From positions 248,001 to 312,000 of the forward strand of contig CAVVAB010000009.1 in NCBI GenBank assembly GCA_963746155.1: a stretch of 64,000 nucleotides of DNA, written 5' to 3'. The stretch comes from AC-32 sp963746155. GTDB lineage: Bacteria > Actinomycetota > Thermoleophilia > Gaiellales > Gaiellaceae. Under the pieces are notes generated by a model. It was not told where the DNA came from. It worked only from the letters and a program-made list of their open reading frames with translations, and did not search any database. Made by a program: the position numbers and the translations under genes. Every line of letters starts with the position of its first letter. Position 1 is the stretch's first letter. This document shows positions 21,935 to 31,001 of this stretch, in pieces.

Positions 21935-21957
21935 CGGTTCGATTCCCACCGCCTCCA
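21935..21957 (+). repeat. Second ssrA 3'-end-like repeat (right attachment-site relic)
   Basis: Reads GGTTCGATTCCC-A-CCGCCTCCA, matching the ssrA 3' end (20375-20397) except one base. It is not part of a complete tRNA or tmRNA: upstream sequence has no acceptor, D or anticodon arm. It closes a 1.56-kb segment holding two genes but no integrase. Best explained as an att site left by integration at ssrA. Confidence 0.55.
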
Positions 21958-22034
21958 TCTTGGGGCCGGCCACACGCCCGCCGGCCGACACGGGGTCCCG
22001 ACTCGCGCAGAGGCCCCTAAGTAGACTCGCTGTC

Positions 22035-23573
22035 TTGTCTGTACACGCCGGAGAGGGTCCCGGAAGAGCTGAGGGTGAGGGCAGGCGCCGGACGTGGACG
22101 CTCGTCGCGGTCTGCGCGACGACGTTCATGCTGCTGCTCGACATCTCGATCGTCGTCGTCGCTCTGCCGAGTATCCAGAACCGGTTCGACGCCGGCCTGA
22201 GCAGCCTGCAGTGGGTGATGGACGCGTACGCGCTCGCGCTTGCGGTGCTGATCCTCACCTGCGGCGCGCTCGCCGACCGCTACGGCCGCCGCCTGGTCTT
22301 CATGGTCGGCGTCGTCCTGTTCACCGTCGCTTCTGCCCTGTGTGGCGCGGCGTGGAGCATCACCGTGCTCGACGTTGCGCGGGCGTTCCAGGGAGTGGGG
22401 GGCGCCGCGCTGTTTGCGACCGCCCTCGCGCTGATCGGCCACGAGTACCGCGGCCCCGAGCGGTTCGGGGCGCTCGCGATCTGGGGTGCCACCGTCGGTG
22501 CGGCTGTCGCGTCCGGGCCGCTGGTCGGGGGCATCCTCACGGACACCGCCGGCTGGCGCTGGGTGTTCTTCGTGAACATCCCGATCGGGATCTTCGCGCT
22601 GTTCGTGGCGCTCACGAGGATGTCGGAGTCGCGTGATGCCGACGCTCGCCGGACGGACGTCCTGGGCCTCGTCAGCTTCTCGGCCGCGCTCTTCCTGATC
22701 GTCTTCGGGATCCTGCGCGGGAACGCACTCGGCTGGTCGAGCTCGGTCATCGTCGGGACGCTGATCGGCGGGGCGGCGCTGCTCGTCGCGTTCGTCGTGA
22801 TCGAGCAGCGGCAGGTGCGGCCCATGTTCGACATCGGCCTGTTCGGTCAACCGGCGTTCACCGGTGTCTCGATCGCAACCTTCTGCATCGCCGCCGGAAT
22901 GTTCGCGCTCTTCCCGTATCTCTCGATCTACTTCCAGGACATCCTCGGCTACTCGCCGCTCGCGGCCGGCCTTCTGTTTCTCCCGATGACGGCATTCATC
23001 TTCGTCGTGCCGCTCGTGGTGCGGCGCTTCGCGGCCGGCGTGCCCGTGCGGGTGCTGATCGGCGTCGGTCTGGGCTTCGTGGCCGTCGGGCTCGCCCTCA
23101 TGTGGGCGCTGCTCTCGTCGACGTCGCCCTGGACGGCGCTGCTTCCCGGGCTGGTCGTGTGCGGGATCGGGGTCGGGATCGCCAACCCGGCGCTCGCCGC
23201 CGCGGCGCTCCGTGTGGTCGATCCGGAGCGGATGGGGATGGCATCCGGGATCAACAACACGTTCCGGATCGGCGGCGTCGCGCTCGGCATCGCGGCGCTC
23301 GGCGCCATCCTGGAGAACCGGATCGCGTCCTCGCTTGCCGGGACGCTCGGGAGCTCCGGCCGCGGCCTGGCGAACACGGTCAGCTCGGCCGGCACCCGCA
23401 CATTCCAGGGGCAGCCCGCTCTCGCTCATGCAGCCAAAGATGCGTTCGTAGTCGGTCTTGGCGACCTCATGCTGATCGGCTGTGTGGTGCTCGCGGCGGG
23501 CGCGATCTGCGGCGTCACGCTGCTGCGGAGGCCGCGCCCGGCCGCGGAAGCTGCGACCGAGCCCGCGGCGTAA
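22035..23573 (+). CDS. MFS transporter of the DHA2 (14-helix) drug-efflux family
   Basis: Inner-membrane proton-driven exporter. Intact. Motifs: TTFMLLLDISIVVVALPSIQ (motif D1 of DHA2), LQWVMDAYALALAVLILTCG, ALADRYGRRLVFMVGVVLFT (motif A), GHEYRGPERFGALAIWGATV and GPLVGGILTDTAGWRWVFFV (motif C). About 14 hydrophobic segments, 510 residues. I place the start at TTG 22035 because the frame upstream runs through the att-like repeat; this is not certain. Ends in Ala-rich TEPAA. It is 50 bases upstream of the alpha-oxoamine-synthase-like gene and in the same direction, so it may export that enzyme's product. Confidence 0.88.
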   Translation: MSVHAGEGPGRAEGEGRRRTWTLVAVCATTFMLLLDISIVVVALPSIQNRFDAGLSSLQWVMDAYALALAVLILTCGALADRYGRRLVFMVGVVLFTVASALCGAAWSITVLDVARAFQGVGGAALFATALALIGHEYRGPERFGALAIWGATVGAAVASGPLVGGILTDTAGWRWVFFVNIPIGIFALFVALTRMSESRDADARRTDVLGLVSFSAALFLIVFGILRGNALGWSSSVIVGTLIGGAALLVAFVVIEQRQVRPMFDIGLFGQPAFTGVSIATFCIAAGMFALFPYLSIYFQDILGYSPLAAGLLFLPMTAFIFVVPLVVRRFAAGVPVRVLIGVGLGFVAVGLALMWALLSSTSPWTALLPGLVVCGIGVGIANPALAAAALRVVDPERMGMASGINNTFRIGGVALGIAALGAILENRIASSLAGTLGSSGRGLANTVSSAGTRTFQGQPALAHAAKDAFVVGLGDLMLIGCVVLAAGAICGVTLLRRPRPAAEAATEPAA

Positions 23574-23622
23574 ACAGGCCGCGGGCTAAAGAAACTGCCG
23601 CTCCTTGCCGATTTCTCGGGCG

Positions 23623-24906
23623 ATGAAGCGCGGCTCGTCACGATCCGCTCCTGCCGCCACGCGGTGGATAGACCGCTGGCTCGATGCCTGCAGCGATCTC
23701 GCGGACCTCTCACGCTCGAACCCGATGACCGACGCGGTCATCGACGAGATCGACGGGCGCATGATTCGCATCGGCGACGCCTGGCTCGCGGACTTCGCCT
23801 CGTGCAACTACCTCGGCTTCGATCTCGAGCGCGAGATCATCGACGCGGTTCCCGGGTACCTCGAGCGCTGGGGGACGCACCCGAGCTGGTCGCGCCTCCT
23901 CGGCAGCCCGGTGCTCTACGAGCAGATCGAAGAGCAGCTCACCGAGCTGCTCGGCGCCGAGGACACCCTCGTGCTGCCGACGATCACGCTGATCCACATG
24001 TCCGTGATCCCCGTGCTCGCGGGCAGCGGGACGATCTTCCTCGAGAACCGCTCCCACAAGACGATCTACGACGGCTGCGAGCTGGCCCGTGTGCACGGCG
24101 CGACCGTCAAGCGGTTCGCATTCGAAGACGTGGACGACCTCGAGCGCCTGCTGCGCGAGGGCAGCAAGGCGCCGCGCCTGATCTGCATCGACGGCGTCAA
24201 CAGCATGACCGGGAACGCCGCGGACGTGCCGGCGTTCGCTCGCCTCGCGCGCGAGTACGACGCGCTGCTGTACGTCGACGACGCGCACGGTTTCGGCGTG
24301 ATCGGCGAGCGGGCCGACGACGAGCTCAGTCCCTACGGCAAGCGGGGCAACGGGATCATGCGCTACTTCGACGAGGGCTACGACCACGTCGTGCTCGTCG
24401 CGGGTCTCTCCAAGTCGTACTCGTCGCTGGCCGCGTTCCTCGCGTGCCCGCCCGAGCTGAAGAGTCTGCTGAAGACGGCGGCGCCTCCGTACCTCTACTC
24501 GGGCCCGTCGCCGGTCGCCTCTCTCGCGACCACGCTCGCGGGTTTCGAGGTCAACGACCGGCGCGGCGACGCGATCCGGGCCGACCTCTGGAAGAAGACG
24601 ACCGACGTGCTCGACTGCCTCGACCGGATGGGCGCCCACACGCCCAATCGCTCCGGGTTCCCGATCATCGAGGTGCCGCTCGCACGGCACGAGGACATCG
24701 ACGCTGCCGGGCGCTTCCTGTTCGAGAACGGCATCTACGTGACCCTCGCCGCGTACCCGCTCGTCCCGCGCGACGAGGTCGGCTTCCGCATCCAGCTCAC
24801 CGCTGCGAACACGACCGCCCAGGTCGAGCAGCTCACCGACGTTCTCGGCCGTCTCGCCAGCCGGTTCGACCTCCAGCCGGTGCGGGCGAAGGTGAGGGCC
24901 GCGTGA
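23623..24906 (+). CDS. PLP-dependent alpha-oxoamine synthase-like enzyme
   Basis: An intact 427-residue class II aminotransferase-fold protein. It resembles the family of BioF, KBL, serine palmitoyltransferase and CqsA, which condense an amino acid with an acyl-CoA. Visible: WLADFASCNYLGFDLEREII, LGSPVLYEQIEEQLTELLGA, FLENRSHKTIYDGCELARVH, the PLP-binding acidic loop LLYVDDAHGFGVIGERADDE, and the presumed Schiff-base Lys264 in AGLSKSYSSLAAF. The usual glycines after that lysine are replaced, so substrate and even reaction are open. ATG 23623 is chosen over TTG 23605. One codon gap (TGA-ATG) separates it from the GGDEF-EAL gene, implying one operon. Confidence 0.8.
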   Translation: MKRGSSRSAPAATRWIDRWLDACSDLADLSRSNPMTDAVIDEIDGRMIRIGDAWLADFASCNYLGFDLEREIIDAVPGYLERWGTHPSWSRLLGSPVLYEQIEEQLTELLGAEDTLVLPTITLIHMSVIPVLAGSGTIFLENRSHKTIYDGCELARVHGATVKRFAFEDVDDLERLLREGSKAPRLICIDGVNSMTGNAADVPAFARLAREYDALLYVDDAHGFGVIGERADDELSPYGKRGNGIMRYFDEGYDHVVLVAGLSKSYSSLAAFLACPPELKSLLKTAAPPYLYSGPSPVASLATTLAGFEVNDRRGDAIRADLWKKTTDVLDCLDRMGAHTPNRSGFPIIEVPLARHEDIDAAGRFLFENGIYVTLAAYPLVPRDEVGFRIQLTAANTTAQVEQLTDVLGRLASRFDLQPVRAKVRAA

Positions 24907-27900
24907 ATGTCGCTGCGCGCCTGGCGCGGGAACGTGTGGTGGTGGTACGTCGCCACCGCGTCCGTCCTCGCCGGCCTCTACATGTTCGTGCCGCCGTTCA
25001 AGGGCCAGGGGCCGCTCTTGAACCTCGTCGGCTTCTCGGGTGTGGTCGCGATCGTCGCCGGAATCCGGGCCCACAAGCCGCGGGCCCGAGCGGCGTGGTG
25101 GCTCTTCGCCGCCGGGCAGTTCCTCTTCTTCAGCGGCGACGTCTACACCTACAGCAACCCGAACGCATCGTTCCCCTCGCCAGGCGACGCGCTCTACCTC
25201 GCCGTGTACCCGGTGCTGATGGCCGGCCTGTTCGTGCTCGTCAAGCGGAGGAACCCGCGCCGCGACCCGGCGGCCCTGATCGACGCGCTGATCCTGACGA
25301 TCGGCATCGGCCTGCTTGCGTGGGTGTTCCTGATCGCGCCGAACATCCACCTCACCGACATCTCCTGGCTGGGGAAGGCGGTCTCGATCGCCTACCCGCT
25401 CGGCGACGTCCTCCTGCTCGCCGCGGCGATCCGCCTCGCGGTCGACGCGGGCAAGCGCGCGCCGGCCTTCTACCTCCTCGCCGGGAGCATCGTCTGCCTG
25501 CTCGCGACCGACTCCGCGTACAACCTGGCGCTCCTCAAGGGCACGTACAACCACAGCCAGCTGATCTACGACCTCGGCTGGATGATGTACTACATCCTCT
25601 GGGGGGCCGCGGCGCTCCACCCGTCGATGCGGGTGCTCGAGGAGCCCGCGACCGACTCGCGCGCTCGCCTGACCTCGATGCGGCTCGCGCTGCTCGGCGC
25701 CGCGTGCCTGATCGCGCCCTCGATCCGCTTCGCCCAGTCGCTCGGCAACCCCGACATCCTGGTGCTGATCGTCGCCTCCGCCGTCCTCTTCCTCCTCGTC
25801 GTGATCCGGATGGCCGGCCTCGTCCGGCAGGAGGAGCGGATCGTCTCGCGTGAGCGCACGCTCCGCGTGGCCGGCGCCGAGCTCGTGGGCGCCGCTGGGT
25901 CCGAGCAGATCAACAACGCCGCGATCGCGGGAGTTCGGCGGCTGCTCGGCGAGTCGACCTGCGTTCACCTGGCGCTGCTGCGGGACGGCACGCCGGTCGT
26001 CGCAGCGTCCTCCGAGGACGCCGAGTGGGGGCTCACCGAGTCGACGTTCGACTGGCTGCGGGAACATGCTCGCGACGCGCGGTTCTCGTACATGGAGCTC
26101 CCCCGAGAGGTCCGGAACGAGCTTCGCTTCGAGGGCGGCACCACCGTCCTCCTGGCGCCGCTCGCGATCCGCTCGGAGGTCCGCGGCCTGCTCGTCGCCA
26201 ATTCCATCCGCGAGGTCTCGGAGGAGGTCGCGAACTCCTTCCAGGCTCTCGGCCTGCAGGTCTCGCTGGCCGTCGAGGGCGCGTCCCTCGCGGCCGACCT
26301 GCACCGGCGGCAGAGCGAGGCGCGGTTCCGCTCGCTCGTCGCCCACTCGAGCGACCTGATCACCGTGCTCGACGCCAACGGCGTCGTCACGTACCAGAGC
26401 CCGTCGATCGAGCGGGTGCTCGGCTACCGCGCCGACGAGGTCGAGGGCACGCAGTTCGACTGGCTCCTGAGCGAGGCCGACCGGCCGCGGCTGCGGGGCC
26501 TGATCGCCGGCGACGGCTCGGGGAGCACGGATGCCCACACGCTCGAGTGCTCGCTCGCGCACAAGGACGGCACGAGCCTGCGCTTCGAGGTTCAGCACAC
26601 CGACCTGCTGCACGACGAGCACGTCCACGGCATCGTCCTGAACAGCCGCGACGTCAGCGAGCGGAAGGAGTTCGAGGACCAGCTCCAGCACCAGGCCTTC
26701 CACGACCCGGTCACGAACCTCGCCAACCGCGCGCTCTTCGCCGACCGCGTCGAGCACGCGCTGATGCGCTCGCAGCGCGGCTTCCCGGACATCGCCGTCG
26801 TCTTCATCGACCTCGACGACTTCAAGACCGTCAACGACAGCCTCGGCCACGCGGCGGGAGACGAGGTGCTGAAGGAGGTCGCGCGCCGGCTGCGGATCGC
26901 GGTCCGCCCGACCGATACCGTCGCCCGCTTCGGCGGCGACGAGTTCGCCGTCCTGCTCGAGAGCGTGAACGACTCCGCGCAGGCCGCGGACGCCGCGGCC
27001 AGGATCCTGCACGCGCTGGAGCTCCCCTACGAGATCGACGGCAAACAGGTCTTCCCGCGCGCGAGCATCGGGATCTGCCTCATCGACCGCGAGGCAAACG
27101 TCCCGGAGGCGGCCGAGCTGCTGCGGAACGCCGACGTCGCGATGTACATGGCGAAGCGCGACAGCAAGGGAAGCTACCGGGTCTTCGAGCCGGCGATGCA
27201 CGAGCGTGTCGTCGAGCGGCTGGAGCTCCGCGCAGAGCTCCAGCAGGCGATCGAGTTCGACCAGCTCGAGCTCTACTACCAGCCGGTCGTGCGCCTCGCG
27301 GGCCACGAGATCCTCGGCGTCGAGGCGCTCCTGCGCTGGCAGCACCCGACGCGCGGCACGATCCCGCCGGACCAGTTCATCCCGCTCGCCGAGGAGACCG
27401 GGCTGATCATCTCCATGGGCCGCTGGGTGCTGAACGAGGCCTGCCGCGAGGGCGTCGAGCTGCACAAGCGCTTCGCGCGCAAGGAGCCGCTCGCGATCAG
27501 CGTCAACCTCTCCGTTCGCCAGCTGCAGTCGGACTCGATCGTCAGCGACGTGCGCGTCGCGCTCGAGACGAGCGGCCTGCCGCCGGAGTCGCTCGTGCTC
27601 GAGATCACCGAGTCGGTGATGATGGCCGACACCGACTTTGCGGTCCAGCGGCTGAGCGACCTCAAGGCGCTCGGCGTCCGGCTCGCGATGGACGACTTCG
27701 GCACCGGCTACTCGTCGCTCAGCTACCTGAGCCGCTTCCCGGTCGACATCCTCAAGATGGACCGCTCGTTCGTGGCCTCGGGCGAGAACGTCGCGCTCCA
27801 GTCCGCGATCATCGCGCTCGGCGCGAGCCTCGACCTCGACGTCGTCGCCGAGGGGATCGAGCTCGAGGAGCAGGAGCGCTCACTGCACGACCTCGGCTGC

Positions 27901-28014
27901 GAGATCGGCCAGGGATTCCTCTTCGCGCGCCCGATGCCCAGCTCTGATCTCGCCACGTTCCTCGCGGGCCGGCCCGAGTGGTCGGACCTCGACGCGGCGA
28001 CGAATGCAGCATAG
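24907..28014 (+). CDS. Membrane-bound GAF-PAS-GGDEF-EAL c-di-GMP protein
   Basis: An intact 1035-residue protein that may make and/or degrade c-di-GMP. N-terminal integral membrane sensor with about 8-9 helices (residues 10-310; WWWYVATASVLAGLYMFVPP onward), GAF domain (about 320-460), PAS (about 470-590; FRSLVAHSSDLITVLDANGV), GGDEF (about 600-760) and EAL (about 790-1020). The GGDEF motif is intact at 676-680, with an RxxD inhibitory site (RPTD) exactly five residues before it. The EAL domain has EALLRW (806), NLSVRQLQ, LEITESVMM and DDFGTGYSSL (929). So both halves look catalytically competent. ATG 24907 follows the synthase stop directly; its own stop overlaps the next MFS start. Confidence 0.95.
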   Translation: MSLRAWRGNVWWWYVATASVLAGLYMFVPPFKGQGPLLNLVGFSGVVAIVAGIRAHKPRARAAWWLFAAGQFLFFSGDVYTYSNPNASFPSPGDALYLAVYPVLMAGLFVLVKRRNPRRDPAALIDALILTIGIGLLAWVFLIAPNIHLTDISWLGKAVSIAYPLGDVLLLAAAIRLAVDAGKRAPAFYLLAGSIVCLLATDSAYNLALLKGTYNHSQLIYDLGWMMYYILWGAAALHPSMRVLEEPATDSRARLTSMRLALLGAACLIAPSIRFAQSLGNPDILVLIVASAVLFLLVVIRMAGLVRQEERIVSRERTLRVAGAELVGAAGSEQINNAAIAGVRRLLGESTCVHLALLRDGTPVVAASSEDAEWGLTESTFDWLREHARDARFSYMELPREVRNELRFEGGTTVLLAPLAIRSEVRGLLVANSIREVSEEVANSFQALGLQVSLAVEGASLAADLHRRQSEARFRSLVAHSSDLITVLDANGVVTYQSPSIERVLGYRADEVEGTQFDWLLSEADRPRLRGLIAGDGSGSTDAHTLECSLAHKDGTSLRFEVQHTDLLHDEHVHGIVLNSRDVSERKEFEDQLQHQAFHDPVTNLANRALFADRVEHALMRSQRGFPDIAVVFIDLDDFKTVNDSLGHAAGDEVLKEVARRLRIAVRPTDTVARFGGDEFAVLLESVNDSAQAADAAARILHALELPYEIDGKQVFPRASIGICLIDREANVPEAAELLRNADVAMYMAKRDSKGSYRVFEPAMHERVVERLELRAELQQAIEFDQLELYYQPVVRLAGHEILGVEALLRWQHPTRGTIPPDQFIPLAEETGLIISMGRWVLNEACREGVELHKRFARKEPLAISVNLSVRQLQSDSIVSDVRVALETSGLPPESLVLEITESVMMADTDFAVQRLSDLKALGVRLAMDDFGTGYSSLSYLSRFPVDILKMDRSFVASGENVALQSAIIALGASLDLDVVAEGIELEEQERSLHDLGCEIGQGFLFARPMPSSDLATFLAGRPEWSDLDAATNAA

Positions 28015-29311
28015 TCACGAGGCGCTGGACCGACCCGGCGGGTTCGAGCGGGCGCGGCTCCTCGCGCCGCTTCGCCACCGCGACTTCCGCGTGCTCTGGA
28101 TGGGCATGGCGATCTCGCTCGTCGGCGACGGCATCTTCCTGATCGCGATCGCCTGGGAGGCCTACGCCCTCTGGAACGCGCCCGCGGCGCTCTCGATCGT
28201 CGGGATCGGCATGACGGTGCCGACGGTCGTCTTCCTGCTGATCGGCGGCGTCCTCAGCGACCGGCACGACCGCCGGCTGCTGATGCTGTGGAGCGATCTC
28301 GTGCGCGCGGGGGCGGTCGGCTGCCTCGCGGTGCTCGTGTTCACGGGCTCGCTGCAGCTCTGGCACCTCGTCGCGCTCGTGGCGGTCTACGGCTGCGGAA
28401 CGGCGTTCTTCACGCCCGCGTTCGAGGCGATCATTCCCGACCTGCTGCCGGCGAAAGACCTTCCCGCCGCGAACTCGCTCGACCAGCTCGTGCGCCCGAT
28501 CGCGCTTCGGCTGCTCGGGCCGCTGCTCGGCGGCTTGCTGGTGGCGGCGGGCGCCGGGCTCGCGTTCGCCGTGGACGCGGCTTCGTTCGGCGCCTCGGCG
28601 GTGGCGGTGCTCATGCTGCGCCCGCGGGCAATCGCGAGTGCCAAGCACGTGTCGCACGGCGCGGCGATGCGCGAGGGGTTCGACTTCATCCGCCGCCGCG
28701 TCTGGCTGTGGGGCACGCTCGTCGCCGCAGCCGCCGCGTACCTCGTCTTCCTCGGCCCGAGCGAGGTCCTGCTCCCGTACATGGTCAAGAACGAGCTGCA
28801 CGCCTCGGCCCGGGACCTCGGCCTCGTCTTCGCGGCGGGTGGAGCCGGCGCGATCGGCGCCGCCGTGCTGATGGGCCAGCGCGGGCACCCGCGCCGCGAC
28901 GTGACCGTCATGTACGCGACGTGGACGCTCGCAACGCTGGCGATCGCGATCTACGGGTTCGCGACGGCGGCGTGGCAGCTGATGCTCGCGTGCCTGGTCT
29001 TCAACGCCCTCGAGACCGCGGGAACGATCGTGTGGGCGACGATCAAGCAGCGCCACGTCCCGAGCAGGATGCTCGGCCGCGTCTCCAGCCTCGACTGGCT
29101 GATCTCGATCGGGCTGCTGCCGATCTCGTTCGCCCTCACCGCACCCGTCGCGGGCGTGATCGGCGTGCGCGCGACGCTTGTCGGGGCCGGCCTCGTCGGC
29201 GCCGCGATCACGCTGGCGGCGCTGTTCCTGCCCGGGATGCGCGACATCGAGGAGACCGGCAGCCGCCCAGGAGGCGCTGTTCGCGCGCTCGCCGAGTCCA
29301 CCGCGCGCTAG
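28004..29311 (+). CDS. MFS transporter, EntS-like (DHA3) family
   Basis: An intact 435-residue membrane protein with about 12 hydrophobic segments. LAPLRHRDFRVLWMGMAISL, VGDGIFLIAIAWEAYALWNA, the loop GGVLSDRHDRRLLMLWSDLV (motif A variant of DHA3) and FFTPAFEAIIPDLLPAKDLP are typical of exporters such as EntS and MefA-type pumps. ATG 28004 overlaps the GGDEF-EAL stop by 11 bases, so it belongs to the same transcript. Substrate unknown; a second exporter in the operon is unusual for a purely regulatory cassette. Confidence 0.88.
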   Translation: MQHSHEALDRPGGFERARLLAPLRHRDFRVLWMGMAISLVGDGIFLIAIAWEAYALWNAPAALSIVGIGMTVPTVVFLLIGGVLSDRHDRRLLMLWSDLVRAGAVGCLAVLVFTGSLQLWHLVALVAVYGCGTAFFTPAFEAIIPDLLPAKDLPAANSLDQLVRPIALRLLGPLLGGLLVAAGAGLAFAVDAASFGASAVAVLMLRPRAIASAKHVSHGAAMREGFDFIRRRVWLWGTLVAAAAAYLVFLGPSEVLLPYMVKNELHASARDLGLVFAAGGAGAIGAAVLMGQRGHPRRDVTVMYATWTLATLAIAIYGFATAAWQLMLACLVFNALETAGTIVWATIKQRHVPSRMLGRVSSLDWLISIGLLPISFALTAPVAGVIGVRATLVGAGLVGAAITLAALFLPGMRDIEETGSRPGGAVRALAESTAR

Positions 29312-29341
29312 GTCGCGGCAGGCGCTGCGCGGTGGCCGGAT

Positions 29342-29740
29342 CTAGCGTCGGGCTGTGGACGTGTTCAGGGTCACGGCGGCGCGAACGAGAGTCTTCAACG
29401 CCTCCTCGTCTATCTTCTCGCCCTCGTGGAAGTCGATGGCACGCCTTGTGTTCCCGTCAAGACTGGAGTTGAAGAGGCCCGAAGGATCCTTCAGAGCCGC
29501 CCCTTTGGCGAAGGTCATCTTCACGACGCTCTTGTACGTCTCGCCTGTGCAGATCAGTCCGTCGTGCGACCACACCGGAACTCCTCTCCACTTCCACTCC
29601 TCGACGACTTCGGGATCGGCTTCCTTGACCAAGGTGCGGAGCCGGCTGAGCATCTTGCCCCGCCAGTCGCCTAGCTCCTTGATTCTCGCGTCTATCAGCT
29701 GAGAAGGAGACTTGCTTTTCTGCGACCCGCTCTTCTTCAT
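29342..29740 (-). CDS. DUF1801 (YdhG-like) protein
   Basis: An intact 132-residue soluble protein. Pattern: IDARIKELGDWRGKMLSRLR, TLVKEADPEVVEEWKWRGVP, VWSHDGLICTGETYKSVVKM, FAKGAALKDPSGLFNSSLDG, TRRAIDFHEGEKIDEEALKT, all typical of the DUF1801/YdhG fold (phosphofructokinase-unrelated, function unknown). It has a lower GC third-position bias than its neighbours, hinting at later arrival. Reads convergent to the MFS gene. Confidence 0.75.
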   Translation of the reverse strand: MKKSGSQKSKSPSQLIDARIKELGDWRGKMLSRLRTLVKEADPEVVEEWKWRGVPVWSHDGLICTGETYKSVVKMTFAKGAALKDPSGLFNSSLDGNTRRAIDFHEGEKIDEEALKTLVRAAVTLNTSTARR

Positions 29741-29767
29741 GACCGTTTCTCTTCCTTGGTCGTGGGT

Positions 29768-30913
29768 TCAGTTCTCGGCGACGGTGAGGAAGCTCATCGC
29801 TGCGCCGGTCATCGTCTCGATCAAGACCGGCAGCGCTGCTTCGTCGATCGCGAAGCGCGGATGATGGTGCGGATAGGCCCCCTCGCGTCCGGCACCGACG
29901 AAGAAGAAGCAACCGGGCGCAGCGCGGAGATACGCCGAAAAATCCTCGCCCGCCATGAGCGGCTCGAAATCGACCAACCGGTCGGGGTCGGCGGCCCCTC
30001 TCACGATCGCCGCGACATCGGGATCGTTGACGACGGGGTCGTAGCCCATCGTGTATTCGAATGAGTACGTTGCGCCGTGGGCCGCGGTGATGCCGGCCAG
30101 GACACGCTCGATTCCCGTCCGCGTCGCCTCGCGTAGCTCTTGTCGGTACGTGCGAACAGTGCCGCCGATCTCGACCGCCTCGGGGATGATGTTGTCGGCC
30201 GTGCCACCGCTGATTCGCGTCACTGAGACGACGGCGTTGTCGAGCGGCGACGTATTTCTGGACACAATGTGCTGCAGGTTCACGATTGCCTGGGCGGTGA
30301 TCGCGATTGGATCCACGGTCTCGTGAGGGAAGGCCCCGTGCCCGCCCCGGCCTCCGATTGTGGCGGCGAAGGTGTCAGCAGCGGCCGTGCACGGGCCGTC
30401 GATCACGCCGATCTTGCCCACCTCCAGCGTGGAGATGAGGTGAGCGCCGATTACGGTATCGACCCCCTCGAGTGCGCCCTCGGCTACGAGCTCCGCGGCG
30501 CCGCCCGGCGGGAGCTCCTCCGCGTGCTGGAAGAGAAAGCGGGCTTCCCCGGCTAGCTCGGACCGTCGATCGACGAGAACGCGTGCGACGGCGAGCAACG
30601 CGGCCGTATGTCCGTCGTGGCCGCAAGCGTGCATCACGCCGTCGGTCAGCGACGAGTACTCGACGCCGCTCTCCTCGTGGATCGGCAGGGCGTCAATGTC
30701 AGCCCGGAGCGCGAGCGTGCGTCCGGGGCGTTCGCCCTGCAATCGCGCGACGACGCTCGTCGGCGTCGGCTGCTCGAGCTCGAGGCCGCCGAACGACTCG
30801 AGGGTCTCGCGCACGAACCGCGCGGTGTTGTGCTCGTGAAAAGACAGCTCGGGGTTCGCGTGGAGGTGACGTCTCCAGGCGACGGCCTCCGCCGCAAGCG
30901 CCGTCACGTTCAT
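29768..30913 (-). CDS. M20-family amidohydrolase (metallopeptidase)
   Basis: An intact 381-residue enzyme that hydrolyses N-acyl-amino-acid or small peptide amide bonds with two metal ions. It has the M20D pattern WRRHLHANPELSFHEHNTAR, LRADIDALPIHEESGVEYSS, metal-binding HACGHDGHTAALLAVARVLV, FLFQHAEELPPGGAAELVAE, the dimerisation-lid motif GRGGHGAFPHETVDPIAITA and MAGEDFSAYLRAAPGCFFFV, close to IAA-amino acid/hippurate hydrolases. Start ATG at 30913. Substrate not predictable. Confidence 0.9.
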   Translation of the reverse strand: MNVTALAAEAVAWRRHLHANPELSFHEHNTARFVRETLESFGGLELEQPTPTSVVARLQGERPGRTLALRADIDALPIHEESGVEYSSLTDGVMHACGHDGHTAALLAVARVLVDRRSELAGEARFLFQHAEELPPGGAAELVAEGALEGVDTVIGAHLISTLEVGKIGVIDGPCTAAADTFAATIGGRGGHGAFPHETVDPIAITAQAIVNLQHIVSRNTSPLDNAVVSVTRISGGTADNIIPEAVEIGGTVRTYRQELREATRTGIERVLAGITAAHGATYSFEYTMGYDPVVNDPDVAAIVRGAADPDRLVDFEPLMAGEDFSAYLRAAPGCFFFVGAGREGAYPHHHPRFAIDEAALPVLIETMTGAAMSFLTVAEN

Positions 30914-31001
30914 CCGGGCAGCCTATGCGGCGACGCGGTTCAGCCTCAACTCGTCCCGGAGGCAGCCTTGGTCGAGAGTCCGCGCCGTTTAGGGTGGCCG
31001 C

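Noticed and set aside
21931..21960. A tRNA gene suggested by the GTTCGATTCCC T-arm
   Set aside because: No acceptor, D-arm or anticodon arm precedes it; it matches the ssrA 3' end and is better read as an att relic.
23710..27465. A 1251-codon open frame on the minus strand across the PLP enzyme and GGDEF-EAL genes
   Set aside because: It is a by-product of GC-rich codon structure antisense to two unmistakable genes; its translation has low complexity and no domain.
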